In this document: positions 1 through 5,370 of the stretch, piece after piece
How positions within the stretch are numbered: position 1 is the first letter of the stretch
How the letters are laid out: every line of letters starts with the position of its first letter
Assembly: GCA_038211505.1 (NCBI GenBank)
Contig: JBBQVO010000206.1
Span: 1-5,550 of the forward strand
From: JBBQVO01 sp038211505
Lineage (GTDB): Bacteria > Chloroflexota > Dehalococcoidia > DSTF01 > JACRBR01
Direction of reading: 5' to 3'
Length of the DNA stretch: 5,550 bases
Position numbers and translations under genes: made by a program
The notes under the pieces: model-generated
Told to the model about the DNA's origin: nothing
The model's database searches: none
What the model saw: only the letters and a program-made list of their open reading frames with translations

Positions 1-1337
1 GCGAGGATCTCGCGGCAGGCCGATTGCTCGGAGAACGCGGGCTTGTACGAGCGCGCCGACGTGATCGCGTCGAACGTATCGGCGACGGCGAAGATGCGGG
101 CGCCGAGCGGGATCTGGTCGCCGGCGAGGCCGCGAGGATAGCCGCCACCGTCGTAGCGTTCGTGATGGGCGAGCACGAGCTCGCCTGCGCCGGCGAGGAA
201 GCGGACGCCGCGCAGCATCGTGTGCCCGTGCCGCGGATGCTCGCGGATGACCGCCCATTCGTCGTCGGTCAGCGGCCCCGGCTTGCGGAGGATCGAGTCG
301 GGTACGCCGACTTTGCCAACGTCGTGCAACATCGCGCCATGCCGCAGATCCTGCCACTCGCGACTCGCGCGGTCGATGCCCATCGCCTCGCCGATTTGCA
401 GCGAGAGCTCGGTGACGCGACGGGAGTGTCCGTGCGTCTCGGTATCGCGCAGGTCGAGCGCGGCAACGAGCGCATCAAGCGTATCGTGGTAGGCCTCGTC
501 GAGCTCGACCTTGAGGGCATGGACTTCGGCGTTCGTCTTGCGCAGCTCAACGACCGTGCGGCCCATGCGATCGACGTACTGCTTCGTTGTGAACCGTGTC
601 ATCAACGCGGGTGCCACAAAGGCGAGCATGCCGTACAGGCCGAACGCGCGGTACGCAAGCATCAGCACGAAGGCCAGGAAGCCGAGCACGGCATAGTGCG
701 GCGCCAGCCAGCCGAACTTTTCGCGCCAGATCGCCGCAGGGGCGCCGTTCGTCGTGCTGGCGATGATCAGCGTCACCAGAAAGCTGCTGACCGCGAAGTC
801 GACGAGCGCCGCGGCGACGGCGGCCGCCGCCTCCAGCGTGTGCGTGCCGTCCGAGGCGAGTTGCGTGATGGCGAGAAACGAGTAGGCGCTGGCGAGCCCC
901 GTGCCGACGAAGGCGCTGGCGTTGAACAGCAGCTTGTACAACGGCCGTCCCCGGCCGGCATGCCCGGCGACCGCGATCGCCAATCCCACGATCAGCACGC
1001 CGCCCGGCCCGATGACGATCGCAGCGGTCAGCAGGAACAGCGCGCTGATCGACAGGCGGCTGTCGCCATACAGGTCAACGTCGAAGCGCTCCGCAGTGAT
1101 GCCGAGCACAGCGAGTAGCAGCAGCGCCGGGACGTCGATGCCGCCCATTTGCGTCGCCGTGAACGCGGCGGCCGCGGCCACGGCAAGCGCCAGACTCGCG
1201 ATGAGGATGCGTGCGCGCGCGGGCAGGGCGTGAGGCTGCGCCTCGGCGCCGGCGGGCGGACGAATAGGGAGCGGGGGACCTGCGCGTGCCTCGCCTGTAG
1301 ATTCCACTGCGGAAGAATCGTCTGCATGCGAGCGCAC
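1..1337 (-). CDS. Membrane-anchored HD-GYP cyclic-di-GMP phosphodiesterase, 3' end cut by the window
   Basis: Predicted to hydrolyse cyclic di-GMP at the cytoplasmic face of the membrane. The minus-strand frame stays open from a stop at 1398-1400 to the window edge. Numbering from a GTG at 1337: a polar leader, a multi-pass membrane region at about 44-245, a coiled-coil-like linker at about 258-283, then an HD-GYP domain from about 286. Visible signature residues are H338-D339 and K342 (HDVGK), H391-H392-E393, the GYP motif 399-401 followed by RGL, and D420 in VADTFDAIT. The pattern matches an intact catalytic core; roughly the last 30-40 residues of a usual domain are missing because of the window edge. 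The start is uncertain: no good Shine-Dalgarno precedes GTG 1337, GTG 1307 or TTG 1370, and the only in-frame ATG upstream of the catalytic domain's linker region that was considered (1148) lies inside the first membrane segment. It follows the GGDEF-like gene by 85 bp on the same strand, so co-transcription is plausible. The membrane region is paralogous to the 3858-4655 product. Confidence 0.9.
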   Translation of the reverse strand, partial: MRSHADDSSAVESTGEARAGPPLPIRPPAGAEAQPHALPARARILIASLALAVAAAAAFTATQMGGIDVPALLLLAVLGITAERFDVDLYGDSRLSISALFLLTAAIVIGPGGVLIVGLAIAVAGHAGRGRPLYKLLFNASAFVGTGLASAYSFLAITQLASDGTHTLEAAAAVAAALVDFAVSSFLVTLIIASTTNGAPAAIWREKFGWLAPHYAVLGFLAFVLMLAYRAFGLYGMLAFVAPALMTRFTTKQYVDRMGRTVVELRKTNAEVHALKVELDEAYHDTLDALVAALDLRDTETHGHSRRVTELSLQIGEAMGIDRASREWQDLRHGAMLHDVGKVGVPDSILRKPGPLTDDEWAVIREHPRHGHTMLRGVRFLAGAGELVLAHHERYDGGGYPRGLAGDQIPLGARIFAVADTFDAITSARSYKPAFSEQSACREIL

Positions 1338-1422
1338 TTGCAGGTGCGTATGGCCGTTGACGCATATCAAAATGGCAAATCTGCGAGTGCCGAGCCTTCA
1401 GGACGGTCGCACTGAGGGGAAA

Positions 1423-1905
1423 CTACGCCGCTGCCCTGCCTCGACCGCGAATGGCGTTGGCGAGCGCGGCGACGAGCAGCGCATCCGCCGATTCACACTC
1501 TGGCCAGAGTTCTGCCGCTCCGACGAGCCAGTTGCGCTGATAGACAGCCCCGCTCCGCAACGTGAGTTCGGACGAAATCCGGCCGGCCGCCACATTCGCG
1601 GCCGGCTCGTCCGTCTCCGGAAGCAGCGCGACAAACGATCCATCATCGAGGGTGCCCATCCGATCCACATCGCGTAGTTGGCCGCTGATGCACGCGCCCA
1701 CAGATTGAATCTCGTCGGCACCCGGTAGTTCGCTTGGTAGCAGGTGCGCGACGATGCGCAGTACGGCAAACGGGCGGCCATATCGCGTCGCCCGCGTCAA
1801 TTCGTAGTCGAGCGCGCGCAGCACGGCGGCCTCCACCAGGAGCCGAACCTCCTCCTTGGGCGGCGGCCCCGCCGCCGCTTCGGGCTTCTTCGCAAAGAGC
1901 TTCAT
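1423..1905 (-). CDS. Small stand-alone degenerate GGDEF-like protein
   Basis: A 160-residue soluble protein that reads as a decayed diguanylate-cyclase fold. After a short Lys/Ala/Pro-rich N-terminus (1-20), the segment around 35-50 (ELTRATRYGRPFAVLRI) matches the helix and first strand of GGDEF domains. DVDRMG at 79-84 and FVALLPETD at 91-99 match the region flanking the active site, and the C-terminal ADALLVAALANAI resembles the final helix. At the GGDEF position the residues are DDGSF (87-91), and the usual nucleotide-binding block between the first strand and this loop is not recognisable, so cyclase activity is unlikely. No sensor or membrane domain is attached. It lies upstream of the HD-GYP gene and is divergent from the riboswitch-controlled protease. 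ATG 1905 opens the frame, but no clear Shine-Dalgarno is seen. A nucleotide-binding or protein-partner role is possible but not shown. The family call is fairly sure; the function is unknown. Confidence 0.72.
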   Translation of the reverse strand: MKLFAKKPEAAAGPPPKEEVRLLVEAAVLRALDYELTRATRYGRPFAVLRIVAHLLPSELPGADEIQSVGACISGQLRDVDRMGTLDDGSFVALLPETDEPAANVAAGRISSELTLRSGAVYQRNWLVGAAELWPECESADALLVAALANAIRGRGRAAA

Positions 1906-2106
1906 GGCTGGATCGTCGTCGGTTTTCTTCCCGACGATGACACTCCCGAGCGGTCAGTTTTCTACGTATACAGATCTGCAACGCCGTTGCGAAGTGGCCC
2001 GCGATGCCGCCGAAAAAAATATCGCGACCGGGGCATCAGGATCCGCGGCCGCCGTCGAATGTAGGGATGTGAGGCTGGACGCATGAGCTTCACGACAACT
2101 GAATAA
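1906..2106. other. Divergent intergenic region, probable promoters for both directions
   Basis: About 200 bp separate the GGDEF-like start from the riboswitch. The region must hold the promoter for the plus-strand riboswitch operon and probably one for the minus-strand pair. It contains relatively AT-rich patches near 1957-1977 and 2009-2020 and a small perfect hairpin (GCAAC-GCC-GTTGC, 1978-1990). No -35/-10 pair is convincing enough to annotate. No gene is supported here. Confidence 0.45.
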
Positions 2107-2109
2107 CAC

Positions 2110-2209
2110 CTCCGAAAAAGGCAAACCCGTCGAAAGGCGGGGACGCAAAGCCACGGGTCTACCGCCCATTCCGGGCCAGGATCGCCGGGCTACCGGTTCT
2201 GTTTCGGAG
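2110..2209 (+). promoter_or_regulatory. Class I cyclic-di-GMP riboswitch aptamer (GEMM-I)
   Basis: Senses cyclic di-GMP in the leader of the subtilase mRNA. P1 is CTCCGAAA (2110-2117) pairing with TTTCGGAG (2202-2209). The conserved GGCAAACC block starts at 2120. P2 is CCCGTC (2126-2131), a GAAA tetraloop (2132-2135) and GGCGGG (2136-2141). The invariant GGACGCAAAGCC stretch follows at 2141-2152, then the P3 arm, ending in GGGCTACCGG (2187-2196). Against the Vibrio Vc2 aptamer as I recall it, the positions equivalent to G20, A47 and C92 are G2121, A2148 and C2193, all with the same spacing. A guanine at the G20 position fits cyclic di-GMP rather than the 3',3'-cGAMP subclass, which carries A there. 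The architecture is complete, so the aptamer is probably functional. Confidence 0.95.
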
Positions 2210-2213
2210 CCAA

Positions 2214-2246
2214 AGCCCCCCTATCTCGGGCCGAGGTAGAGGGGCT
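2214..2246 (+). terminator. Strong hairpin in the riboswitch expression platform, possible intrinsic terminator
   Basis: Arms 2214-2228 and 2232-2246 form a 15-position stem with one C-A mismatch and one G-U wobble, closed by a 3-nt loop. It begins 4 nt after P1 and is followed by CTTTCTCGTT, a weak uridine tract. It could be a ligand-dependent terminator or simply a structural spacer that brings the Shine-Dalgarno region close to the aptamer. It does not overlap P1, so no obvious terminator/antiterminator exchange with P1 is visible. Five bases of the P3 strand (GGGCT, 2187-2191) could pair with AGCCC at 2214-2218. Confidence 0.5.
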
Positions 2247-2257
2247 CTTTCTCGTTA

Positions 2258-2265
2258 CGGAGGTG
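2258..2265 (+). promoter_or_regulatory. Shine-Dalgarno site of the subtilase, complementary to the riboswitch P1 5' strand
   Basis: CGGAGGTG lies just before ATG 2270, with GGAGG at 2259-2263 and a 6-nt spacer; this is a near-ideal ribosome binding site. The same eight bases are the exact reverse complement of CACCTCCG at 2107-2114, five of which (2110-2114) also belong to P1. The two pairings exclude each other. This suggests the site is masked when the aptamer is empty and freed when ligand stabilises P1. Confidence 0.65.
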
Positions 2266-2269
2266 ACGT

Positions 2270-3811
2270 ATGGCCGTCAGGTGCCGCAAGTCCATCAGTC
2301 TCGTCGTCGTTCTGTTCGCAGCAGCGTTCGCCTTTACAGGCACGCTCGCGGGCGCGCGCGTCTCGCACGCCCACAACGCGGTGCTCGAATACCGCGACAC
2401 GCACCCCGGCGCATCCGTGCCGGTGATCGTGCAGTCCGATGAGGAGCACGATCCATTCGAGATCGTGCGCGCCAATCAGGGCAGCGTGCGTAACGTCCTT
2501 GGCATCATTCACGCCGTCGCGGCCGAAGTGCCGTCCGACCGCATCGATGCCCTGGCGACGGCCCACGGCGTGACGTGGGTCAGCCTCGACGCCGGCATCG
2601 CCTCCGCCGACAAGGGCAGCGACGACGGCACCAGCGACGATGGCAAGACAAAGAACAAGCCGATCGGCGAGGGCGGCCCGGCGGCGCCGCAAAGCGTCTT
2701 CCCACAAGAGATTCACGCAGACAAGGTGTGGAAAGATGGCGGCCTCGGCCAGGGCGTCGGCGTCGCCGTCGTCGATACCGGCATCACGTCGAGCAAAGAC
2801 TTCAATGGCACGCGTGGCACGCGCATTGTCGCGCAGGTGTCGCGCGACGGATCGACGGGCGACGGCTACGGCCATGGCTCGCACGTCGCTGGCCTGATCG
2901 GCGGCAACGGGCTGAACTCCGGCTTGCGCTACCTCGGTGTCGCGCCGCTGGTGAATCTCGTCGACGTGAAGGTGGGCGCGGATGACGGCTCGGCGAGCGT
3001 CAGCGACGTCATCACCGGGCTGCAGTTCGTGCTCGACAATCAGTCGCAGTACAACATCCGCGTCGTCAACCTGTCGCTTCGCTCCGACACCGCGCAGAGC
3101 TACCTAACCGATCCGCTCGACGCCGCCGTTGAGCTGCTCGCCTTCCGCGGCATTCTCGTCGTCGTTGCCGCCGGCAATACGGGCACGGTTGCGGATGCAG
3201 TCTCGTATGCGCCTGGAAACGATCCATTCGTGCTGAGCGTCGGCGCTGTCGACGACATCGGTACGCCCGACTTCAAGGATGACACGGTGCCGGCATGGTC
3301 CAGCCGGGGCACGACGCAGGATGGCTTCGCCAAGCCGGAAGTGTCCGTGCCCGGACGCCACCTGATCTCCGTGCTCAGCCCGAACAGCGCCCTGGCCCAG
3401 GAGTTTCCGCAGAACGTCGTCGGTACCAGCTACTTCATGCTCAGCGGCACGTCGATGGCCGCGGGCGTGGCCAGTGGCGCCGCCGCGCTCGTCTTCCAGG
3501 CGCACCCGGATTGGACGCCCGGCCAGGTGAAGCAAGCCCTGGCCCAGACCGCCTCGACGCTGCCGGCGGACGCGAGCGCGCGGATCGCGCAACTCGACAA
3601 GGCGACGAAGCTGAAGACGCCCGTCGATCCGACGCAAGACGTGAAGCCGAACTACCTGCTCCTCAGCGCCGCCGGCGTCACCGACCCGCAGAGCATCAGC
3701 TGGGACAAGATCAGCTGGAGCAAGATCAGCTGGGGCTCGATCAGCTGGAGCAAGATCAGCTGGGGCTCCGTCAGCTGGAGCAAGATCTCCTGGGGCGACG
3801 TCGAAGAGTAA
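2270..3811 (+). CDS. Secreted S8 subtilisin-like serine protease with C-terminal Ser-Trp repeats
   Basis: A 513-residue exported endopeptidase. Residues 1-30 form a signal peptide: basic start (RCRK), hydrophobic core 9-24, and small residues before the likely cleavage zone. Residues about 50-107 resemble an inhibitor-I9 propeptide (PVIVQ, AAEVPSDRIDAL, VTWVSLD). A Gly/Asp/Lys-rich linker (111-140) precedes the catalytic domain, about 145-435. The triad is complete: D169 in VAVVDTGI, H202 in GHGSHVAG and S395 in SGTSMAAG, with oxyanion N303 in AAGNTG. Residues 475-509 are seven pentapeptide repeats ending in an acidic DVEE. ATG 2270 is fixed by its strong Shine-Dalgarno. The leader carries the cyclic-di-GMP riboswitch, so expression should follow that second messenger. 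Clostridioides difficile PPEP-1 (Zmp1) is a known case of a secreted protease under a class I cyclic-di-GMP riboswitch, though from an unrelated protease family. The substrate cannot be read from the sequence. Confidence 0.95.
   Translation: MAVRCRKSISLVVVLFAAAFAFTGTLAGARVSHAHNAVLEYRDTHPGASVPVIVQSDEEHDPFEIVRANQGSVRNVLGIIHAVAAEVPSDRIDALATAHGVTWVSLDAGIASADKGSDDGTSDDGKTKNKPIGEGGPAAPQSVFPQEIHADKVWKDGGLGQGVGVAVVDTGITSSKDFNGTRGTRIVAQVSRDGSTGDGYGHGSHVAGLIGGNGLNSGLRYLGVAPLVNLVDVKVGADDGSASVSDVITGLQFVLDNQSQYNIRVVNLSLRSDTAQSYLTDPLDAAVELLAFRGILVVVAAGNTGTVADAVSYAPGNDPFVLSVGAVDDIGTPDFKDDTVPAWSSRGTTQDGFAKPEVSVPGRHLISVLSPNSALAQEFPQNVVGTSYFMLSGTSMAAGVASGAAALVFQAHPDWTPGQVKQALAQTASTLPADASARIAQLDKATKLKTPVDPTQDVKPNYLLLSAAGVTDPQSISWDKISWSKISWGSISWSKISWGSVSWSKISWGDVEE
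3692..3796 (+). repeat. 15-bp coding tandem repeat encoding seven [SK]-[IV]-S-W-[DSG] units
   Basis: Seven consecutive 15-bp units encode SISWD, KISWS, KISWG, SISWS, KISWG, SVSWS and KISWG at the C-terminus of the protease. The central units keep nearly the same DNA (AAGATCAGCTGG recurs) and show a 30-bp higher-order period, so the array probably grew by recent duplication. Similar Ser-Trp tails occur, from memory, in other bacterial subtilases. The strict alternation would place all Trp side chains at 5-residue intervals; a wall-attachment or stacking role is inference. Confidence 0.93.
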
Positions 3812-3857
3812 CGCCCATAGCCGAAACATAGGGTTGCCACGAGCTATGGAGTTCGAC

Positions 3858-4655
3858 ATGATCATCTTGCCTGCGCAGAACCGACTACGAGCCTATGTAA
3901 CCTCGATCATCGCCGCCGGCGCCCTCGCGGGACTAGCCGCAGCGGTGCTCGGAGGCGGCCCGACGAACATCTCGCTGCTGCTCGCGCTCGTCCTTGCGGG
4001 CGCGGTCTCGGAGCGGTTCAAGGTCAGCCTCTTCGGTGATTGCCACGTTTCATCGAGCGCGTTCCTGGCGATGATGGCCGGCCTGATCGGCGGCCCCGCC
4101 GACGCCGTCATCGTCGCCTCAGCGCTCGGGCTCTCATCGAATCTCGGCGGCGTCCTGCCGCTCTACAAGTCGCTCTTCAACGTCGCGGTCTACGTGCTTT
4201 CGTCGCTGGCCTTCCTTTGCGCGTTCGATGTGATGACGGCGAACGCCGCGTTTTCGAACGACACCCACCGTATCGTTCCGGCGACGATCGCCGCGCTCGT
4301 CGATTTCGGCGTTAACTCGCTGCTCGTCGCGATTGCCATCGGTCTTGCGACGGAGCAGTCGCCGATCCGCATCATCCGTCGCCAGCACTTGTGGCTGACG
4401 CCGCACTATCTGCCGCTGGGCGCGCTGCTCGTCGCGGCCGTCGTCGGCTACGGCGCCGGCGGCGCCGTGATCGTCGCGGTGCTCGCGGCGCCGGTCGCCG
4501 GCATCCAGATCGCCACGTTCGTCTATTCAAGCATGCGCCGAGCATTTGAGTCGCACATCAGAGAAGTCGAAGTTCGCATCGAGGCGGTGCAGGCCGAGCT
4601 GGCGCGCATGCAGGGCGCAAGCGTCGATCACGACCTGAGCCGACCCGCCGCGTAG
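3858..4655 (+). CDS. Output-less multi-pass membrane sensor-like protein, paralogous to the HD-GYP protein's membrane module
   Basis: A 265-residue integral membrane protein with about seven or eight hydrophobic segments between residues 12 and 221 and a charged coiled-coil-like tail (about 224-251), then a short polar end without a catalytic domain. It aligns without gaps to the HD-GYP protein of this window at a constant offset of 31 residues. ERF-V-L-GD is at 52-61 (83-92 there), PLYK-LFN at 101-108 (132-139), ALVDF-V-S-LV at 146-157 (177-188), L-PHY--LG at 180-188 (211-219), and an AP pair at 211-212. It therefore looks like the sensory half of that enzyme. ATG 3858 is preferred because GGAG (3848-3851) lies 6 nt upstream; ATG 3846 and TTG 3834 are in frame but poorly served. 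It starts 46 bp after the protease stop, with no terminator seen between them, so it probably shares the riboswitch leader. The ligand or partner is unknown. Confidence 0.85.
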   Translation: MIILPAQNRLRAYVTSIIAAGALAGLAAAVLGGGPTNISLLLALVLAGAVSERFKVSLFGDCHVSSSAFLAMMAGLIGGPADAVIVASALGLSSNLGGVLPLYKSLFNVAVYVLSSLAFLCAFDVMTANAAFSNDTHRIVPATIAALVDFGVNSLLVAIAIGLATEQSPIRIIRRQHLWLTPHYLPLGALLVAAVVGYGAGGAVIVAVLAAPVAGIQIATFVYSSMRRAFESHIREVEVRIEAVQAELARMQGASVDHDLSRPAA

Positions 4656-4692
4656 GCAAGATTATCGAGACAGACTACGGCTGGAGACAGAC

Positions 4693-4830
4693 ATGCCCTG
4701 CACCCGCTGCTTTCACCCGGAACTTCAGCACGTCGGCGGCGTCTGCACGAAGTGCGCCTGCACGGGTAGCCCACGCGGGCAACATCGACCTAGCTCCATC
4801 ACGCCGATCCATCCGACGATCGTCACCTGA
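4693..4830 (+). CDS. 45-residue cysteine-rich microprotein, zinc-ribbon-like
   Basis: A very short gene that I do not recognise as a named family. ATG 4693 has GGAG at 4683-4686 with a 6-nt spacer, and starts 37 bp after the preceding membrane-protein stop, so it is well placed as the last gene of the operon. The product has C3-x2-C6, then C18-x2-C21-x-C23, plus H8 and H13 in the loop: a pattern that fits a small zinc knuckle or rubredoxin-like metal site. Residues 24-45 are Pro/Thr/His-rich with no predicted fold. Its stop overlaps the convergent downstream gene by 8 bp. It could be a chance frame, but the Shine-Dalgarno and paired CxxC motifs argue against that. Confidence 0.6.
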   Translation: MPCTRCFHPELQHVGGVCTKCACTGSPRGQHRPSSITPIHPTIVT

Positions 4831-5239
4831 GGCGAGGTCGTTCCGACAGCGCCTGAACGTCGATACCGGGCTCCAGCTCCGAGAGGTGCTGGTCGAGCAC
4901 CTTCGATGGCACGAACCGAGCGAGCATCGCAATGCCGATGACAATGACGAGAATGTCATCGAGCTGGCCGATGACGGGGATGAAGTCCGGAATCAGGTCG
5001 AGCGGTAGCGCCAGGTACAGCACCAACAGCGGCACGATCAGCCGCACAGGCGCCGGAATCCGATTATCGACCATCAGCCGCCTTGCGAGATCGAGCTTCG
5101 CACGCCACGACAGCGCGCCAACGCGACGGGCAAGCCGTTTCGTTCGCCCGGTCGCCATGCGCCACACGACGAACGCGCTGACGAGAACAAGCGCGATCAC
5201 GCCGACGACCGCGAGGAGAGCTATGAGCCACCATTCCAT
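4823..5239 (-). CDS. YkvA/DUF1232-type small membrane protein
   Basis: A 138-residue protein with an N-terminal membrane anchor (about 3-26, MEWWLIALLAVVGVIALVLV), a basic linker (30-57) and a DUF1232 domain (about 60-112). The family hallmark is seen at 75-95: YLALPLDLIPDFIPVIGQLDD, a hydrophobic hairpin around D-LIPDFIP followed by the acidic LDD. The length fits members that carry an extra N-terminal helix. The biochemical role of the family is not established, so no function is assigned. ATG 5239 opens the frame, but the nearest GGAG lies only 1 nt upstream of it, an unusually tight spacing. A later start is unlikely because it would cut into the anchor. The gene is convergent with the microprotein and probably unrelated to the operon to its left. 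Confidence 0.88.
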   Translation of the reverse strand: MEWWLIALLAVVGVIALVLVSAFVVWRMATGRTKRLARRVGALSWRAKLDLARRLMVDNRIPAPVRLIVPLLVLYLALPLDLIPDFIPVIGQLDDILVIVIGIAMLARFVPSKVLDQHLSELEPGIDVQALSERPRLR

Positions 5240-5339
5240 ACTCCGAGATTACAACTCGCCGCCGGAAAACAGCATCGAGTGTTAGGTCGCGAGATGGCGA
5301 GAGTATTGCGATCGTCCGGATCGGCGTGTTGCGGGTTCA

Positions 5340-5361
5340 GGATCGGCATCTGTGCTGATCC
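5340..5361. other. Imperfect hairpin upstream of the tandem repeats
   Basis: GGATCGGC (5340-5347) pairs with GCTGATCC (5354-5361) through one G-U wobble around a 6-nt loop. Neither strand has a T-run after it, so it is not a convincing terminator. The rest of 5240-5370 shows no gene. Confidence 0.35.
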
Positions 5362-5370
5362 CGTCCTTCG

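Noticed and set aside
24..1118. Long 364-codon plus-strand open frame
   Set aside because: It is the antisense of the HD-GYP gene; the translation is Arg/Ala/Glu/Asp-rich without domains, typical of a GC-rich shadow, while the opposite strand carries complete HD-GYP motifs.
2074..2104. Possible sigma-70 promoter (TGGACG ... TGAATA) just before the riboswitch
   Set aside because: Both boxes match the consensus poorly, and the implied start would fall at or inside the P1 5' strand; too weak to annotate.
2255..2884. 209-codon minus-strand open frame across the protease start
   Set aside because: It is antisense to the signal peptide, propeptide and catalytic Asp region of the subtilase, and no family features are seen.
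3834..3857. Earlier starts for the solo membrane protein (TTG 3834, ATG 3846)
   Set aside because: Neither has a properly spaced Shine-Dalgarno, while ATG 3858 has GGAG 6 nt upstream and the extra residues have no counterpart in the motif alignment.
3104..3865. 253-codon minus-strand open frame with an APADLAPAD-type repeat
   Set aside because: The repeat is just the antisense reading of the Ser-Trp coding repeat; the sense strand carries the catalytic Asn and Ser motifs.
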